From contig NC_030384.2 in assembly GCF_001625215.2 (NCBI RefSeq), forward strand, positions 44,922,390 to 44,986,389: DNA of 64,000 nt, written 5' to 3'. A program made the position numbers and the translations under genes. The notes below the pieces were generated by a model. The model saw only the letters and a list, made by a program, of their open reading frames with translations. It had not been told where the DNA came from and searched no databases. Shown here piece after piece: positions 35,806 through 49,320 of the stretch (its first letter is position 1; each line of letters begins with the position of its first letter). Source of the DNA: Daucus carota subsp. sativus. Taxonomy: Eukaryota; Streptophyta; Magnoliopsida; Apiales; Apiaceae.

Positions 35806-38648
35806 TTATGTGCAGTTTGTATCATAACTTGCGAGTCCCTGCAACTCTGGCCCTTCAAGTCGAGGGTTGTTCTCGAAACTGAAATATTTGGCATAATACA
35901 ATTAATGCAGACTACCAGGATAAAATAAAGGTATATCAATGTAGATAAGATAAGCCGAAAAAGAAACTTATAAACCTAGTCTCTCACACACATACATTTG
36001 TGATTTGACATCTTCCTAATGTCTACCACTGGAACAGTATGGGTAACAAAAATGTAGGACCAGAAAAACTATTAATTGATATAAATAACTAAAATTTATA
36101 AACCCAGCCTCTCACATGTATACATTTGTGATTTGACATCTTCCTATTGACTATCAGCGGAACAGTATATGTAACAAAATTGTAGGACCAGAAAAAAATT
36201 ATTGAGTGATATAAATAGCTAAAATTATAAATATATATATAAAAGGAATAAATTGATATATAGGCCCGTGTGACCTGAACATTTTAGATACCAGAAAAGA
36301 GCAAGACATTTCATGTCTTTCCAAGAATTGAAATATGAGCTGAACTTTCATTGAAGAAAGACACTTTATCAAGAAAACATGAATACGGCTTATATCAGGA
36401 ATCTAAATCTTACAAATCTAATTGCATTCCTTCAGTGTTTTTTTCACAAGCAAAGGGATTTAAATGTTAATTTTGATTAGAATGAACCAGGCTACTGACC
36501 AAGTTGAATTCGTCATGTCCCTGTCCTACCCAATAATAATGTTAATCTTTCAATCAGAAAGCGTTACCCATCTCCCTGTACTTTCTTTTCCGTAATAAGT
36601 TATATCATAAGAAAATAAAAGAAGAAGCAGTTAAACCTAAAAAACAGAAAATGAGAATGACAAATGGTAAAGTAAAGATTCAAGGAACACATACTTATTA
36701 AGTGGGATATGCTCAAAAGGACCTGTGGTAGGGATTGGTCCACACAGATTGTTGCTTGATACATCCCTGTAAATACATACATGCATGGTAAGTTTAATAA
36801 CACAGTTAATTAAAAATAAGTGAAGGTGCATGCAAACAAACAAAATCTCAGAAACACTTACACCACTTTTAGGCTGGATATACTGGCAAGTTCCCTTGGG
36901 ATCCTCCCAACCAAATGATTGTCATTAAGACGCCTGCCAATATATTTTGAAAAGATAAACTTATAACGATTGACACAATTAAAATATATGCCTATACACA
37001 TATCCATAAGCAACTAAGGAATAAGAAACAATAAGAAGTAACGTACATGAACACTAATGATTTCAACTTCCCTAGTGTAGCAGGAATTTTCCCTGTAATA
37101 TTGTTGTTGTACAAGTCTAGGCTTATTAGATTTTTCAAGTTACCAAGCTCAGCAGGAATAGTTCCTCCAATGTTATTTTTGTAAAGCTCTCTGCATCAAC
37201 AAAGATAGTACTTCTCAAGTCAGTTAAAGTGTCATGCCACCAAAGACCACTGGCTCTAGTGACGGTACTTGACCAAAGTACAAACAGAAATTTTACATAA
37301 AGCCGTTTATCATCAAACATGTCATTCACAGTCATCCATACACAATACTTACAAATACTGCAGGTGTTCGAGTTTCCCAAGATCAGGAACTAAATGACCA
37401 GACAAATTTGAGTTTCCAAGGTCCCTGCATGACAAAATCATGATGTTATAAAGTATAATCTTCACATGGTAAAAGGTGAAATATTATACCCATGAGATAA
37501 ATAGCAAACATAATTTCAAAAAACAACTTTTAACTGTGTTACCAATATCTCTATGCAAAGAGAATGCAGTGGAGGTAAGAGAGGGGATGCAGTTTTTTAA
37601 ACATAGACAATCATCCTTTGCAATGTACAGCACATCCGGCCATTAACTTTATCAAAATCCACTCTCAAAGGTTGGTACAGTCCATTTAGAATAATGTTGT
37701 TTTTTGTGAAATTAACACTGTTTCATGACATCATTTAGTGAAGCATTGAACAGGCAGAAACTGCACAGTTCCGTAAAAAACAACAGGGACTTGTTCAATC
37801 ATAATTCTGCAAAGATGGCTGTTCAACCAACACTCCTATTGTTAAAGTGAAAAGCCCGAATAGTTATAAGCATATTACAGAGTCTCACTCCATATGCATG
37901 TAACAAGAAAGTACAATAAACTTTCCAAAATAAAATGCAACAGTAAATTTTTGAAAAGCATCTCAAATCGTACCAATATTTAAAGCTTAACTTAACAAGG
38001 CAGAACCATAGAGGAGTAATTAGGTAAAGGCTCAAACAAGTACTTTTAATTTTGTTAGCTGCACTATTAATAATTAACCGACAATATAGCCTTGCCAACT
38101 TTCCAAAATAATGATACCACAAGTCCTTGCCGGTAAAGGCACCCAAGTTCAACAAAAGTCCTCAATTATATACAAGTACATACAGATCTACATGGTCAAC
38201 AAACAGGCAACATTAACCCGAATAATCACCTACACTAAGATGATCTACAATTTTCACACCAACACATAATCCCCTTTTCACTTCCAACTTAGTATTAATA
38301 AAACCTAAACTTTATCAAATTAAACATTAGTAAAGCCCAAAAAATCCAACTTTACCAAACAAAACAATTCCAAGAAAATAAAAACCAAATCTTTAACCTA
38401 AAGTTTCAAGAACAAGCAAAAGGGTACTTAAATAACACAACATACAGGCGAGTGACTTGATTGTCCTGATTACAGGTGACATGAAACCAAGTACAAGGGC
38501 TGACTAGGTTAGGATCCCAGCTCTGTAACACGTTGTCTGGATCCTTGACGCTCCGCCGCAGCGCGTACAGCGCATCGCCCTCTGAGTTCCCATTCACCAC
38601 AGCTACAAATATCGTCAAGGCAACTAATACAAGCCTCCCCACCACCAT
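35806..38648 (-). CDS. Small secreted leucine-rich repeat protein, SERK-like ectodomain without kinase
   Basis: Six exons (38648-38446, 37424-37353, 37190-37047, 36933-36862, 36766-36695, 35878-35806) give 211 residues. The N-terminus is a hydrophobic signal peptide (about residues 1-20, [18 protein letters not shown]). Then come a leucine-zipper-like [13 protein letters not shown] segment, the cysteine pair CTWFHVTC, and about five plant-type LRRs (LxxLxLxxNxxxGxIPxxLGxL), ending [19 protein letters not shown]. There is no transmembrane segment or kinase. Exons of 72 or 144 nt in one phase match the one-LRR-per-exon layout of SERK/BAK1 genes. Arabidopsis has similar about 218-residue proteins (At5g21090 type), placed in the apoplast or at the membrane with roles reported in hypersensitive response and receptor complexes. 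The exact partner here is unknown. Confidence 0.9.
35975..36235. repeat. Two-copy 128-bp tandem repeat in last intron of the LRR gene
   Basis: acatttgtgatttgacatct occurs in both copies (near 35993 and 36121), with flanking ctctcaca, ggaacagtat, gtaggaccagaaaaa and gatataaata blocks in the same order. The copies differ by scattered substitutions. Confidence 0.8.
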
Positions 38649-39169
38649 GGCTACACACCCTTTTGATTTCTCAGCTCTGTGTGTGTATATGTGTATGTAT
38701 GGATAGGATCTGGTTTGGGAATCTTGGTTCTTGCTTTTTTGTTTTTTGTTTTGTGTTTTTTGAGTCCTTTGCTTTGGTTTGTTTGGGTACTAGTAGCACA
38801 AAGATTGATTATTGTGTGTTTGTTTAATGGTAATGTGGATGTGTAGCTGTTTGTTGACCTGGGTGCTAATGGAGTCTTTTTAATTTTTGTTTGGAAAATT
38901 TGTTCCTCTGGTAGGGCAGCCACACTTTGATTGGTTCTGGTCAAATGGAATTCACCTTTTTTGATTTTATTTTGCATTTGCTTTTAATTTTAGATTCATT
39001 TCCAGTTCAATTATGTGTGGGAGAATTAATTGGTAATGGGGTCAAGGTTCGAGACTTGTGAGTCTTGTCACCAATACTCGGGGTGAGGACCATCCATCTA
39101 AACCCGTCAATTATCTTGATGGGGTTTGTGAGTAGTACAAAGTTTTCATATGAGAGTTACTATTACTTA

Positions 39170-39384
39170 CTCCTTCGATCTCACAAGAATGACACTCTGA
39201 TTTTTTTTTTTATGTATTTGATGTTTTTGGAAAAAATATCTAAAAATATTATTTTCCATTTTTTTATTTTATCTAAAAATATGGATTCTATACTTTATAC
39301 TTATAAAATAAAGAAATTAGAAAAGTGTTATTTTTAAGTACATTTGGCGATCGCATTGAAATGCGTTCTTTTTATGACAGAGGG
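39170..39384. mobile_element. Eroded Stowaway-type MITE
   Basis: The left end ctccttcgatctcacaagaa and right end (ttatgacagaggg, then ta) are decayed versions of the Stowaway terminal repeats. The length of about 215 bp fits the other copies. Confidence 0.5.
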
Positions 39385-41015
39385 TATAAATTATCCGAAT
39401 AACCAACCTGACGTCAAAGACACAAAACAGTATTTTTTAATTTGTATGATTATCGGTGTGTATATAAAACTATTTCCACCGTTTCATAATATATCTCCAT
39501 TTTTAAAGGAAAATACTTATTTTAAAATATTTGTCCACTTAAACTTTTAATGTAAGTTTATATTCTCACAATTAATTTTATTTATATATTTCAAATCAAC
39601 CATATTTCACGCATTACATTCAATTAATGATTTGGCGCAACTTTTTTTTGCACCATAGGCTATACGCCTATACCCATGTATATCAGTGTATGTTGTAAGA
39701 GCGTTTCAATCAAGTTGGCTGTAATTGTTGAGCAAATTAGACTCATAAAATATTATGTAAAATTTGTTGAACCCACAAAATATTGTACTTCGATGGTATT
39801 TGTTATATTGGTCGGTTATAATTTAAAAACAGTATACTTTTAAATCGTTATAAACAAAATATATTAGTTCAGTATAATAATAAACGATGCATAATTTTTC
39901 AACATATTTCTTACAAATTTGTAAAGTTTTGACAAATATAATCATTCAGAGGAAATTAGTCATATGATTTATTGATTGGAGTATGATATTTTGAAAAAAA
40001 ATCTATATTTTTTTATTTTTAATATACTAATTCACTTTTTAACCATAAATTTTTTGTGATTGAGTTACTGCTTAGATTCTTTTTTCTGAGAAGAGGTAAG
40101 GGGACGGCTTTGCGTTTTCCGGTGAATTTACAAATCCACTAGTTAGTGGGACATTGACTTTGTGTTTCGCGGGGATTGTTTTTAACTTTCTAGTCAATAA
40201 AGGCTTATATGCTCGCAATTACATAAATTATTTTAAACAAAGCGAAAGTAAATTCTTTCTTTCATTTTTTTATAAAAAGGAGAATCTTGACTAATTTCTT
40301 ATTAATAGCGAGTATTTTTTATTTTGAATAATTTGTGAGTATACCATATACGCACCGAACTTAATTATCCCTCCCGAGTCCTGATTCTGACCTTTAGCCC
40401 GATAAAGCTGAGCCCAAATAACTTTGTGATAAACAGAGGCAGCACCAGTTGCATTCAAAAGGGTTTTCGTGAAGTCAGGCCCAAGAGAGCTAGAGTTAAG
40501 CCCACATTTTTTTGTCAGGTTAATATTTAATTACTTTCTTTGCCTCCCGAACACTTTAATCATTGTCTTAACTTGTTTATAATTTCGACTTCACCTTTTT
40601 ATTTTAAACAAAAATCATTTATTATAAATTAACCTAAATGGCCCCGTGATATCTCGCAAACTTGCATCACCAAAGGAGTGTCACACATTTTATTGCAAAA
40701 GTGATATTACTTTAACACAGAAGATTATGCCCTTCTTTGTTTAACGGAAGCGACTTATGCTTTTCTTGACCAGTTTGTGTAAATAAATAAAAACAGTTTT
40801 AAAAAGCTGAGAATGCTAGGTACTGTATCAGAACTTCTGCTTCTTTTCCAAACACTTTATTAAGTTATTTACTTCTCACTTGTAATCCACTTTTTAATTT
40901 TAAGCAAGGTATCATTTTTTTTAAAATTTACCCAAACAATCCAATATTGTATCAATAAACTATATGAAATTTTTTCTGGAGAAAGGAACCTGGCGAAGCT
41001 ATATTAACGCAATTA

Positions 41016-41244
41016 CTCCCTCCCTCCCAAAATAAGCGTCACTTTAACTTTCTGCACGTAATTTAAGGCGTAAGAAAAACATATTTTTACACATTATTTT
41101 TTAATTTTCTTTCCTAAATAAAAATATAGATGTTAAACTTTTATTAAAAAAAATTTTAAAAAATAATATGTAAAAATATGATTTTTTTTAAATCTCAAAT
41201 TACATGAAAAAGTCAAAGTTACAATTATTTTGGGACAGAGGGAG
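41016..41244. mobile_element. Stowaway-type MITE upstream of calmodulin
   Basis: The left end ctccctccctcccaaaataa is mirrored by the right end ttattttgggacagagggag. TA flanks both sides. The interior arms (aactttctgcacgtaattta on the left, aaattacatgaaaaagtcaa on the right) are also partly complementary. About 229 bp, about 820 bp upstream of the calmodulin start codon. Confidence 0.82.
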
Positions 41245-41949
41245 TACTGAACATCTTCTTGATGAATACGAGGTCTAATTGTAACAACGGGGAAGGTGAA
41301 GGGTTTAAATTCAAAATTAGGAAAGTAATTGCACCTTGTTTTTTCTTTTATTTCTTCCAAATAAGGTTATTCCAATTTCAGTTAGGAAAAAAACAAAGAA
41401 ATTGGTGTACACCGCGTAAGAGGCGTGTAACCGCGTATCGATTGACGAGTGGGGCAGAGAAAATGGCATACCGAGTGAAGTGAGTACTTATCAGCAAAAT
41501 AAATAATACTACATAAAATATAAAATCTGGAACAAATAATACATCACCTCGTTGACCTCATTTTGCCCCAAATTTCTACAAAGTCTGCTAAATTTTGCTA
41601 CTCACAATACTGTACTTCTCATAAGCAGACACGTTAGATTTATGTCTTTTTCCTTAATTTGCCGTTTCCTTATCTAAATCAATTCATCACTCTTTCTCTA
41701 TAATTTATAAATAATTTTCCGGTATTTATAAATAATTTTTCTTTGATATATATCTCTTCAAGCCTATAACCTTATCCAACAGTAAAAAGTAATATCTTTT
41801 TTAAAATTATTTTTATTATATAACAAAATTTTGGTAGACATAAAATTGAAGGAAGGTAATGAAAAATAGATATTATATTTTTAATGATAATGAATTTATT
41901 ATATTATCAGACTCGACGAGTACGCCCCACAGGGCCGCAGAGCAGCTGA

Positions 41950-41956
41950 TATATAA
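41950..41956 (+). promoter_or_regulatory. Likely TATA box of the calmodulin gene
   Basis: TATATAA lies 110 bp upstream of the calmodulin start codon. That would place transcription near 41980 with a leader of about 80-85 nt, a normal plant arrangement. Confidence 0.5.
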
Positions 41957-42065
41957 CGCTACTAGTGTTTATATCGGTCTGTCTTAAATACGAGAACACA
42001 AGTTCATCATCTCTCTGATTCATACATAAATTAAGCTAGCTAGAACAGATAATCATCACTGAGAA

Positions 42066-43299
<1,234 letters not shown>

Positions 43300-43779
43300 T
43301 GATCCTACCCCTAACAATCCACAAAGACATCCGATTTAAGTAAATCTGAAAAGAACAGAACGAAGGCTTTAATAGTGTAGTTGGTTTGGTAGCATCTTTA
43401 TTATCTTTTTATCAAATTGTTATGGTGGAACTCTAATGGATGTAGTGGTGATGTCGTTATGGTGGTGGTAGAAGTTCTGTTTTATTTGTGTTGCAACTTT
43501 TTTATTACAGTAGCAGCTTTATGAAGATATTTGTTTGTCTATTACCAATATTGGTAGGTGTTTAACTCCTTGTATCAACCGGAAACCCGTAGTAGTTTTC
43601 TTCTGAAGACTTGCTCTTGTTTTTCCTTTCCATTTCCTGTGTATCTTATGCCCTAACGCTTTCCATGATGATAAGAGATAAGTCTTGCAAATGAATATCT
43701 GCTCTAACAAATCTTCTTAAAGGTGAGTAAGAATCGAACTAAAAAGAACTTAATGTCAGACTAATAAGATTTCAGCCTG

Positions 43780-44460
43780 GGTAAATGATCCGTGTATTCC
43801 GAAGATTTTCGTCTGGGTAATCCTGTGTGCCTTCTGAAGAGTTAGAGCAACAGAATCATGAAGATAGCATTTGCAGCACAAAAAATAATAAATGTTGTAG
43901 ATTTACAACACAAACAAAAAATAATAAATGATTTAAAACACAAAAAATAATAAATACTTGACCACGATCTATGCCTTCCGAAGATTCGGGACTGGATAAT
44001 AATTTGTGTCTTCCGAAGAGTTAGAGCAGCGGCACCAAGATAGCATTTATAACACAAAATGTAATAAATACTTGACTACGACCTAGTCCCGTACCGGAAA
44101 GATTGTACTTAAATGATTTGTGATTTTCGAAGAGTTAGAGCAGCCGAACCCAATAAGATAGCAATTATAACACAATGTCTTCCGACGAGTTAGAACAACT
44201 GAACCCAATAATATTGTACTTGACTGTGAGCCACTCACATACCGGAAATATTGTATAGCTAAATATTAGCCGTGATATACTTTCATTCACAACTGAAACA
44301 ATTGTATAATATATTTTATTGTGACCTACTTTCATCGGAAACAATAATATTGGATAATGTCAAAAATATTTGAAATATTTGTATAACATACTTGGTTGCG
44401 AGCTACTTTCATTCACACTAGAAATATTGTATATATTATTTGACTACATACTTCCTTAGC
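43780..44460. repeat. Decayed tandem repeat array downstream of calmodulin
   Basis: A core like ttccgaagagttagagcagc recurs at about 43833, 44010, 44125 and 44179. It is interleaved with cttgacta.gacct and (tc)ataccggaaa.attgta type blocks and aacacaaa.aataataaat blocks. Spacing varies from about 55 to 175 bp and copies differ by many substitutions. No terminal inverted repeats or coding frame were seen. Confidence 0.65.
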
Positions 44461-44540
44461 AAAAATACTATATAACCAATTTTGTTATATATATGTAATC
44501 ATCTATTTGGTGATGGTTATGCAACACTATAACTTCAATG

Positions 44541-44850
44541 TCGTGTTTAGTTAGGAAGAATAGAATGAAATGAGATAATAGAGGTTGGAGCACAATCTGA
44601 AAAAAAATTTGACTACAACCTAGGCAAAATAAGAATGGGATAATAGAGGTTGGAGCAAAGCTTAAAAAAAAATTTGAGTGGAGGCAAAATAAGAGGGAAT
44701 GAAGCATTTCTTCCTTCCCAAATTAGTGGTATGATCTTGGTACAGGGACGATGCAGGAAATGAAAGAAGAAATGAAATGTGTAAATAAAATACCTATAAC
44801 ATAGTTCAAAAATCATTCCATATTGATTCATCCAAACAAACCAAACATAA
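44541..44850. mobile_element. MITE related to the TTGTGTTTGGTTGA family
   Basis: The left end (cgtgtttagttaggaagaat) is mirrored by the right end (attcatccaaacaaaccaaa, then cataac). The interior has agaatgaaatgagataatag and, towards the right, catagttcaaaaatcattcc. An inner segment (gataatagaggttggagca) is present twice. About 310 bp, non-coding. Confidence 0.6.
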
Positions 44851-45209
44851 CATAAGATACTTATCGTACATGCATAATCCACAACCGGTTTTCTGTCCGT
44901 TCTGACATATGATGTCAGAACTTGCCAAATGTATTACCCTAATATTTGGATATATTTCTCAGGAAACAAAAGTTGTTCTTCAAGGAGATGAAAAAGGGAG
45001 AAGAAAAATCTGCTCAACCACCAAGGTTCTTATAAATTTGTAATAACCAAAGTACATATCAGAATGACAATTACATTACATAAAAAAGAAACAAGTCGAT
45101 TCATTTCATCCCTACACAAGATCGGGTGGCGTTTTCCTCATCGATCCATCATACAAATACAAGGGAAAAGAGAATCCAGTCACTGATGCAACTATTTCAC
45201 TTGCTATCA

Positions 45210-48200
45210 TTATAATCTTTTCAAGCTTTTCTTTCTTGCATCGATCTTCTTCTTGTCTGCATTAACCTTGGGCAACCCAACATTTTCCTTATTTTTCATC
45301 ACTGGCGCCAGTGAAGAAGTTGCCGAGCCACTAATTCCCGTATCTGTCACTGTACTGGAGGCAGCATTTGTCGACTGGTCTTGACTTCCTTTGACCACAG
45401 TATTAGTAGTAGGGGCCAATGGAGATGGCAATGGAACTGCAGCGCCTGTTGCACCATTCTTCTGTTCAGTGCTAAGAACTGAGGTGTTGGTCTGGCCAAC
45501 ATTTAAAGCAGTGGTCGACTCAGAAATTGCTCCATTTTTAAACTTTGGTTTTGGCTTTATAGCATGACAATCAGTGTAGATCCTGTGGTTTTAAAAAAGC
45601 CACATCATAATGCAAGGAGAGCAAAAGAGAATTTTATATGTTGACAAGTACTGCCTAGTGGCAAAAGGTGTCTCTCTTCCCATTAAGGGTCTGAGAATCC
45701 TCATCCCCCTCCCCCTCAAACAAAAACTATACAAGAAATATGAAATTGGTTTAAAGATTGCAATCAAGATTTGAGAACCTAGATATCATGTGAATAAAAA
45801 TGCACCCAGTAAGATGTTGAATACTTCACTCATTTTGAATAATAGACAGAACAATATAAGGTATGCCTATACTGACCCCGTTTGTCTAGTACACCCCAAA
45901 ATAATAGTGTCTCTTGAATATTTTGATATTATTTGTCCATCTCTAGCCAATACAAAGTAGCAAACTAAATCCCAAAATTACCCTCACTTATTTGTCATTT
46001 CAATGTTGAATTCTCTTTTTATTGCGAGTAAATGCAAAAAAAATACTCCCTCCGTCCCATCTAATTCTTATCATTATGGGACGGGGGCTCGGCACGCACT
46101 TTAAGACTCTTAAAGAGTATAATTCTATTATTTTTTATTTTTTTTTCTTCTGAATAAAAATTTAACATTTATATTTTTATACAGAAAAAGAAAATTTTAA
46201 AAAAGAGTTATGAAATTATATTTTATATGTGGCTTCAAATGCGTGCCGAATATTGAAAAAGAAATGCAAAGAAATGGATGGGACAGAGGGAGTATGCAAC
46301 TTGGGAAAAAGATGACATCTAAAGTTTCAATGTGTGCCAATTTTATGGTGAATGGCGTATTATAGGACACCGGTCTCTTTTGGTGAAATCTTCCCACTGT
46401 CTCTTTAACTTGGGTGAGAGTCCGGGAGCAGGTGAGGTTCGAACCCTGTGACCCTTTAGATCAAGGCAAGGCCCTGTTTCCGCCGGGGCAGCTCTCACAC
46501 TCTAATGTTGGTTAATTTTTTACAAGAGACTAATAAAATGGGATGGAGGGAGTAATGTTTTACATGTTTAGACAAACACAAAAAGTTACTTGCACTTAGA
46601 AATTTACTTTTAAGCTAAAACAAGGCTGTAGGTAAACTCAGGTGTACGTCTGTTGTAGTGTAATTTGTCAAAACCAGGAAACTTATCTCTCACCTGGCAT
46701 ATCTAGCGTACTCTTCATAATCATCAAGCAGCATCTTTCCGGCCTGCTCATTCAAAGCTGATCCCGGAAATGGTTCAATCAGTAAGCATCTAATGACCTG
46801 TCCACGGAAGGGAATAAGTTGAACATATCATTATATAAAGCATGCCAAGTCAGAGGAAAAGAAATGTAAACTTAAGTACTTTGCAATAAGTAGCAAAGAA
46901 AACAAAGTGGATCTTTACATCATAAAGAAAACAAAACATCAAAAATCTCATAAACTTACAATAAGAACATGTCTTAAGCCAAGACCAGGGTTCCAATCCT
47001 TTTTCAACGTGTTGACACAGATCTCACCATTTTTTGGTGCGACGTTCGGGTGGAAAATCTTGGTCAAAAAATAGCCTGAAAAACAGCATAGGCAAAGTGT
47101 TGTTCTGTAGCTCAGGAATAAATTACTAGAACCACGAATGGAAGAGAACTTTTGACAATAAACAGATAAACATGGGAGCAAATTTTATCTTCACTTCACT
47201 ACAAGTAACACTGAAGCCTTATTTTTTATTGGCATGTAACAGAAGTAATGATGATAAGAACAAGTGCACCAAGAGGTTGTAAGATTCAGGCAACAGTATG
47301 ATTCCTGAACCACCAATTCCACCACAAGAGAGTGAAAAAGTAGATATCTTAACCTTCAAGACAGAGACCACTAAACAAGACCATGCAAATGAATAGAAAT
47401 TAAAGAATGCAATTGCATTGTACTTCCAATATCTTTTGGGATAACAAGCAAGTGTAAAGAAGGTCAGAATGTAAGTTTCAACAGTTAATGTTTTTTTAGA
47501 AGTAGAAACAGTGTAACACGATGGTCCTAGGATCTTAAGTACCATATTGACTTTTTGAATATAGATCCAACAAACCTGCGGGAGGAGAATGCGGGTAATC
47601 ATGACCAAGTATTAACTTCATCCGAAAAACACCATTGGCATAAGGTGTCCCAGCTGCAAGACACGAGATCCTTGAAGTCAGAACAGAGAATTAAATGACT
47701 CATCGAAGGCATCATAATTGAGGTATAGTTTGTTACCTGGTCCTTCTATATCAGCAAAAATGGTTGAAAAATCATCATCATTAACACCCACTCTAATGCC
47801 CTCGGGAGGAGTTTCGTCAAGATTTTTCAGTTCCTTGGCAAGCTGCTTTATAACATTCGGAGGAAGATTTTCATTTGTCGCCTGCATTGGTATGCAAAGA
47901 TAACTGTTATATAATAATTTGTAAAAGGTTTCGTGCCCTGCTACGGGCAGTACATTTTGCCCCCAAAAGCATACACTTCTATGCTAGGAGCTTGACAAAG
48001 GTTTCAAGATCCAGCCATGGACTTCTAGAATAAAAAAGTTAACAAAACAAGTGAAAATGTTATGTTTGCGGAGCAACACAACTTCCTTATAATGCAATTT
48101 AGAGGGTACAAGTATTTGATAGTCTCAAGCAATAACAATGGTTTAGCAACTGTAATTCCCTATATATGTATATCAAGAAAACATTCCTATGACCCTAGGC

Positions 48201-48256
48201 ACAATGTCTCCAAAATTAATTAAGGTTCCACAAGAAATATAGAGCGAACTCACCAT
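45210..48256 (-). CDS. UBC22: Ubiquitin-conjugating enzyme E2 22 (UBE2S orthologue)
   Basis: E2 enzyme that extends Lys11-linked ubiquitin chains; its animal orthologue UBE2S works with the anaphase-promoting complex, and plant UBC22 is linked to K11 chains and female gametophyte development. Coding exons: 48256-48254, 47881-47737, 47653-47576, 47075-46960, 46797-46694, 45582-45210, giving 272 residues. The first coding exon carries only the ATG. The UBC fold spans about residues 8-155, with HPN at 84-86 and active-site C95 in [14 protein letters not shown], the same position as in human UBE2S. A Ser/Thr/Ala-rich tail ends in the basic [14 protein letters not shown], which resembles the Leu-Arg C-terminal docking tail of UBE2S. 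Untranslated leader exons are likely up to about 48372 and around 49201-49320. Confidence 0.94.
46046..46292. mobile_element. Stowaway-type MITE in the last UBC22 intron
   Basis: The left end ctccctccgtcccatctaat is mirrored by the right end ggatgggacagagggag. TA flanks both sides. The interior ctcggcacgcactttaa matches the copy at 10519-10766. A further solitary right-type end, gggatggagggag followed by ta, lies near 46540-46554. The intron spans 45583-46693. Confidence 0.84.
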
Positions 48257-49200
48257 TGCCACACAATCAAGAATAAACCCTCAAAGAACTACTGTTATTC
48301 TTCTGATTGAAACAGGACTACACAATTTCTTCAGGGAGGGAGACAACATACATCAGGTCTGCGAGATAATCTGCGAAACAAAGGAACTGTCATCTTTAGA
48401 GTAAGAACAAGTTACTCTGGATAAATATCTCTTTTTCCAGGTATCAGAAATTACTTGCAAGTTGCAATGAACTAGAAAAAAAAGAAGCTTGCTTTAGCTA
48501 CTTATTACTCCATGTTTATGAGCATTCTTAACTGTGATAAGTGCTTTAAAGTGTTAACATATATCGTAAAATCAATTCCGCAACAAGAAGAAACCCTCAT
48601 ATCAAGCAACAAACAAAATGGAGGATGACATATTAAAAATTATAGGGAAATCAATTAGTTATGTCATCTAATCACTCTAAAAACAAATCAAGCCAATTTG
48701 GCATCTCCGATTCGAAGAAACACAATTAAACCTAATTATAACACCTGTAAAACAAAATCAATAATCTCGAGTCGCCAAGAAAAAGAAAACCCTAAAAAGA
48801 AAGAACTTTTATAACCCACGAATAGGAGAAACAATCCAATTAGGAACTTGTCAAATTCTCATTGCAACAATTCACAATCTTTAAGAGAAAGGGCCGATAC
48901 AACTATAAGTATACAACAATTCAATCAAAAAGAAACAAACTTTGAAATCAAGAATCAGAACCAAAGCTGTAAAATCAAACTGAGAAACAAACAACCCATC
49001 ATCTAATTTCATCATCTTATAAGGCAACCATTAACAAGAATCACAAATTCTCAATCAATTTCAAGATTCATAACAAACAAGACAAGATTAACAAAACCCA
49101 CATCAGAAATCAAGATTTAGTTCACTTCGAAACAAATTTCAAGAACAATTCAATTCACAAGATCTGAAAATAAATAACCATGAAAAAACAAGAGCGCTTA

Positions 49201-49320
49201 CTGGGTAATCTTGAGTGGGGGAGAGCTGCAGTAGTTGTATTTTGTATGTATAGATTTGTTGTAGATACAAATAATCCTCTCTTTAGTCGCCAACGCCACG
49301 AATAAATCTCCTCCCTTGAA
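49201..49320 (-). other. Probable 5' untranslated exon of UBC22
   Basis: On the minus strand a donor GTAAGCGC follows AAGATTACCCA at 49201. A matching acceptor (tttcgcag) ends near 48373, just upstream of the exon that carries the ATG. The upstream limit is uncertain. Confidence 0.4.

Larger units (their letters stand above)
38649..42065. other. Divergent intergenic region between LRR and calmodulin genes
   Basis: About 3.4 kb. It contains the LRR gene leader (purine-rich on the minus strand), two Stowaway-type MITEs and long AT-rich stretches. The calmodulin core promoter lies at its right end. No further gene was recognised; the open frames here are short and look like chance. Confidence 0.6.
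43300..45209. other. Convergent intergenic region, calmodulin and UBC22 3' ends
   Basis: The calmodulin 3' UTR runs to about 43550. It is followed by a decayed tandem array (43780-44460) and a MITE (44541-44850), both listed separately. No coding sequence was recognised. Confidence 0.65.

Noticed and set aside
39041..39110. Second B-box-like sequence (ggttcgagac)
   Set aside because: Same lack of A box and cloverleaf; a single short match is not enough.
46421..46500. Possible tRNA gene or SINE (ggttcgaaccc B-box-like sequence)
   Set aside because: No A box at the right distance, no cloverleaf could be drawn, and no poly-A or flanking duplication was seen.
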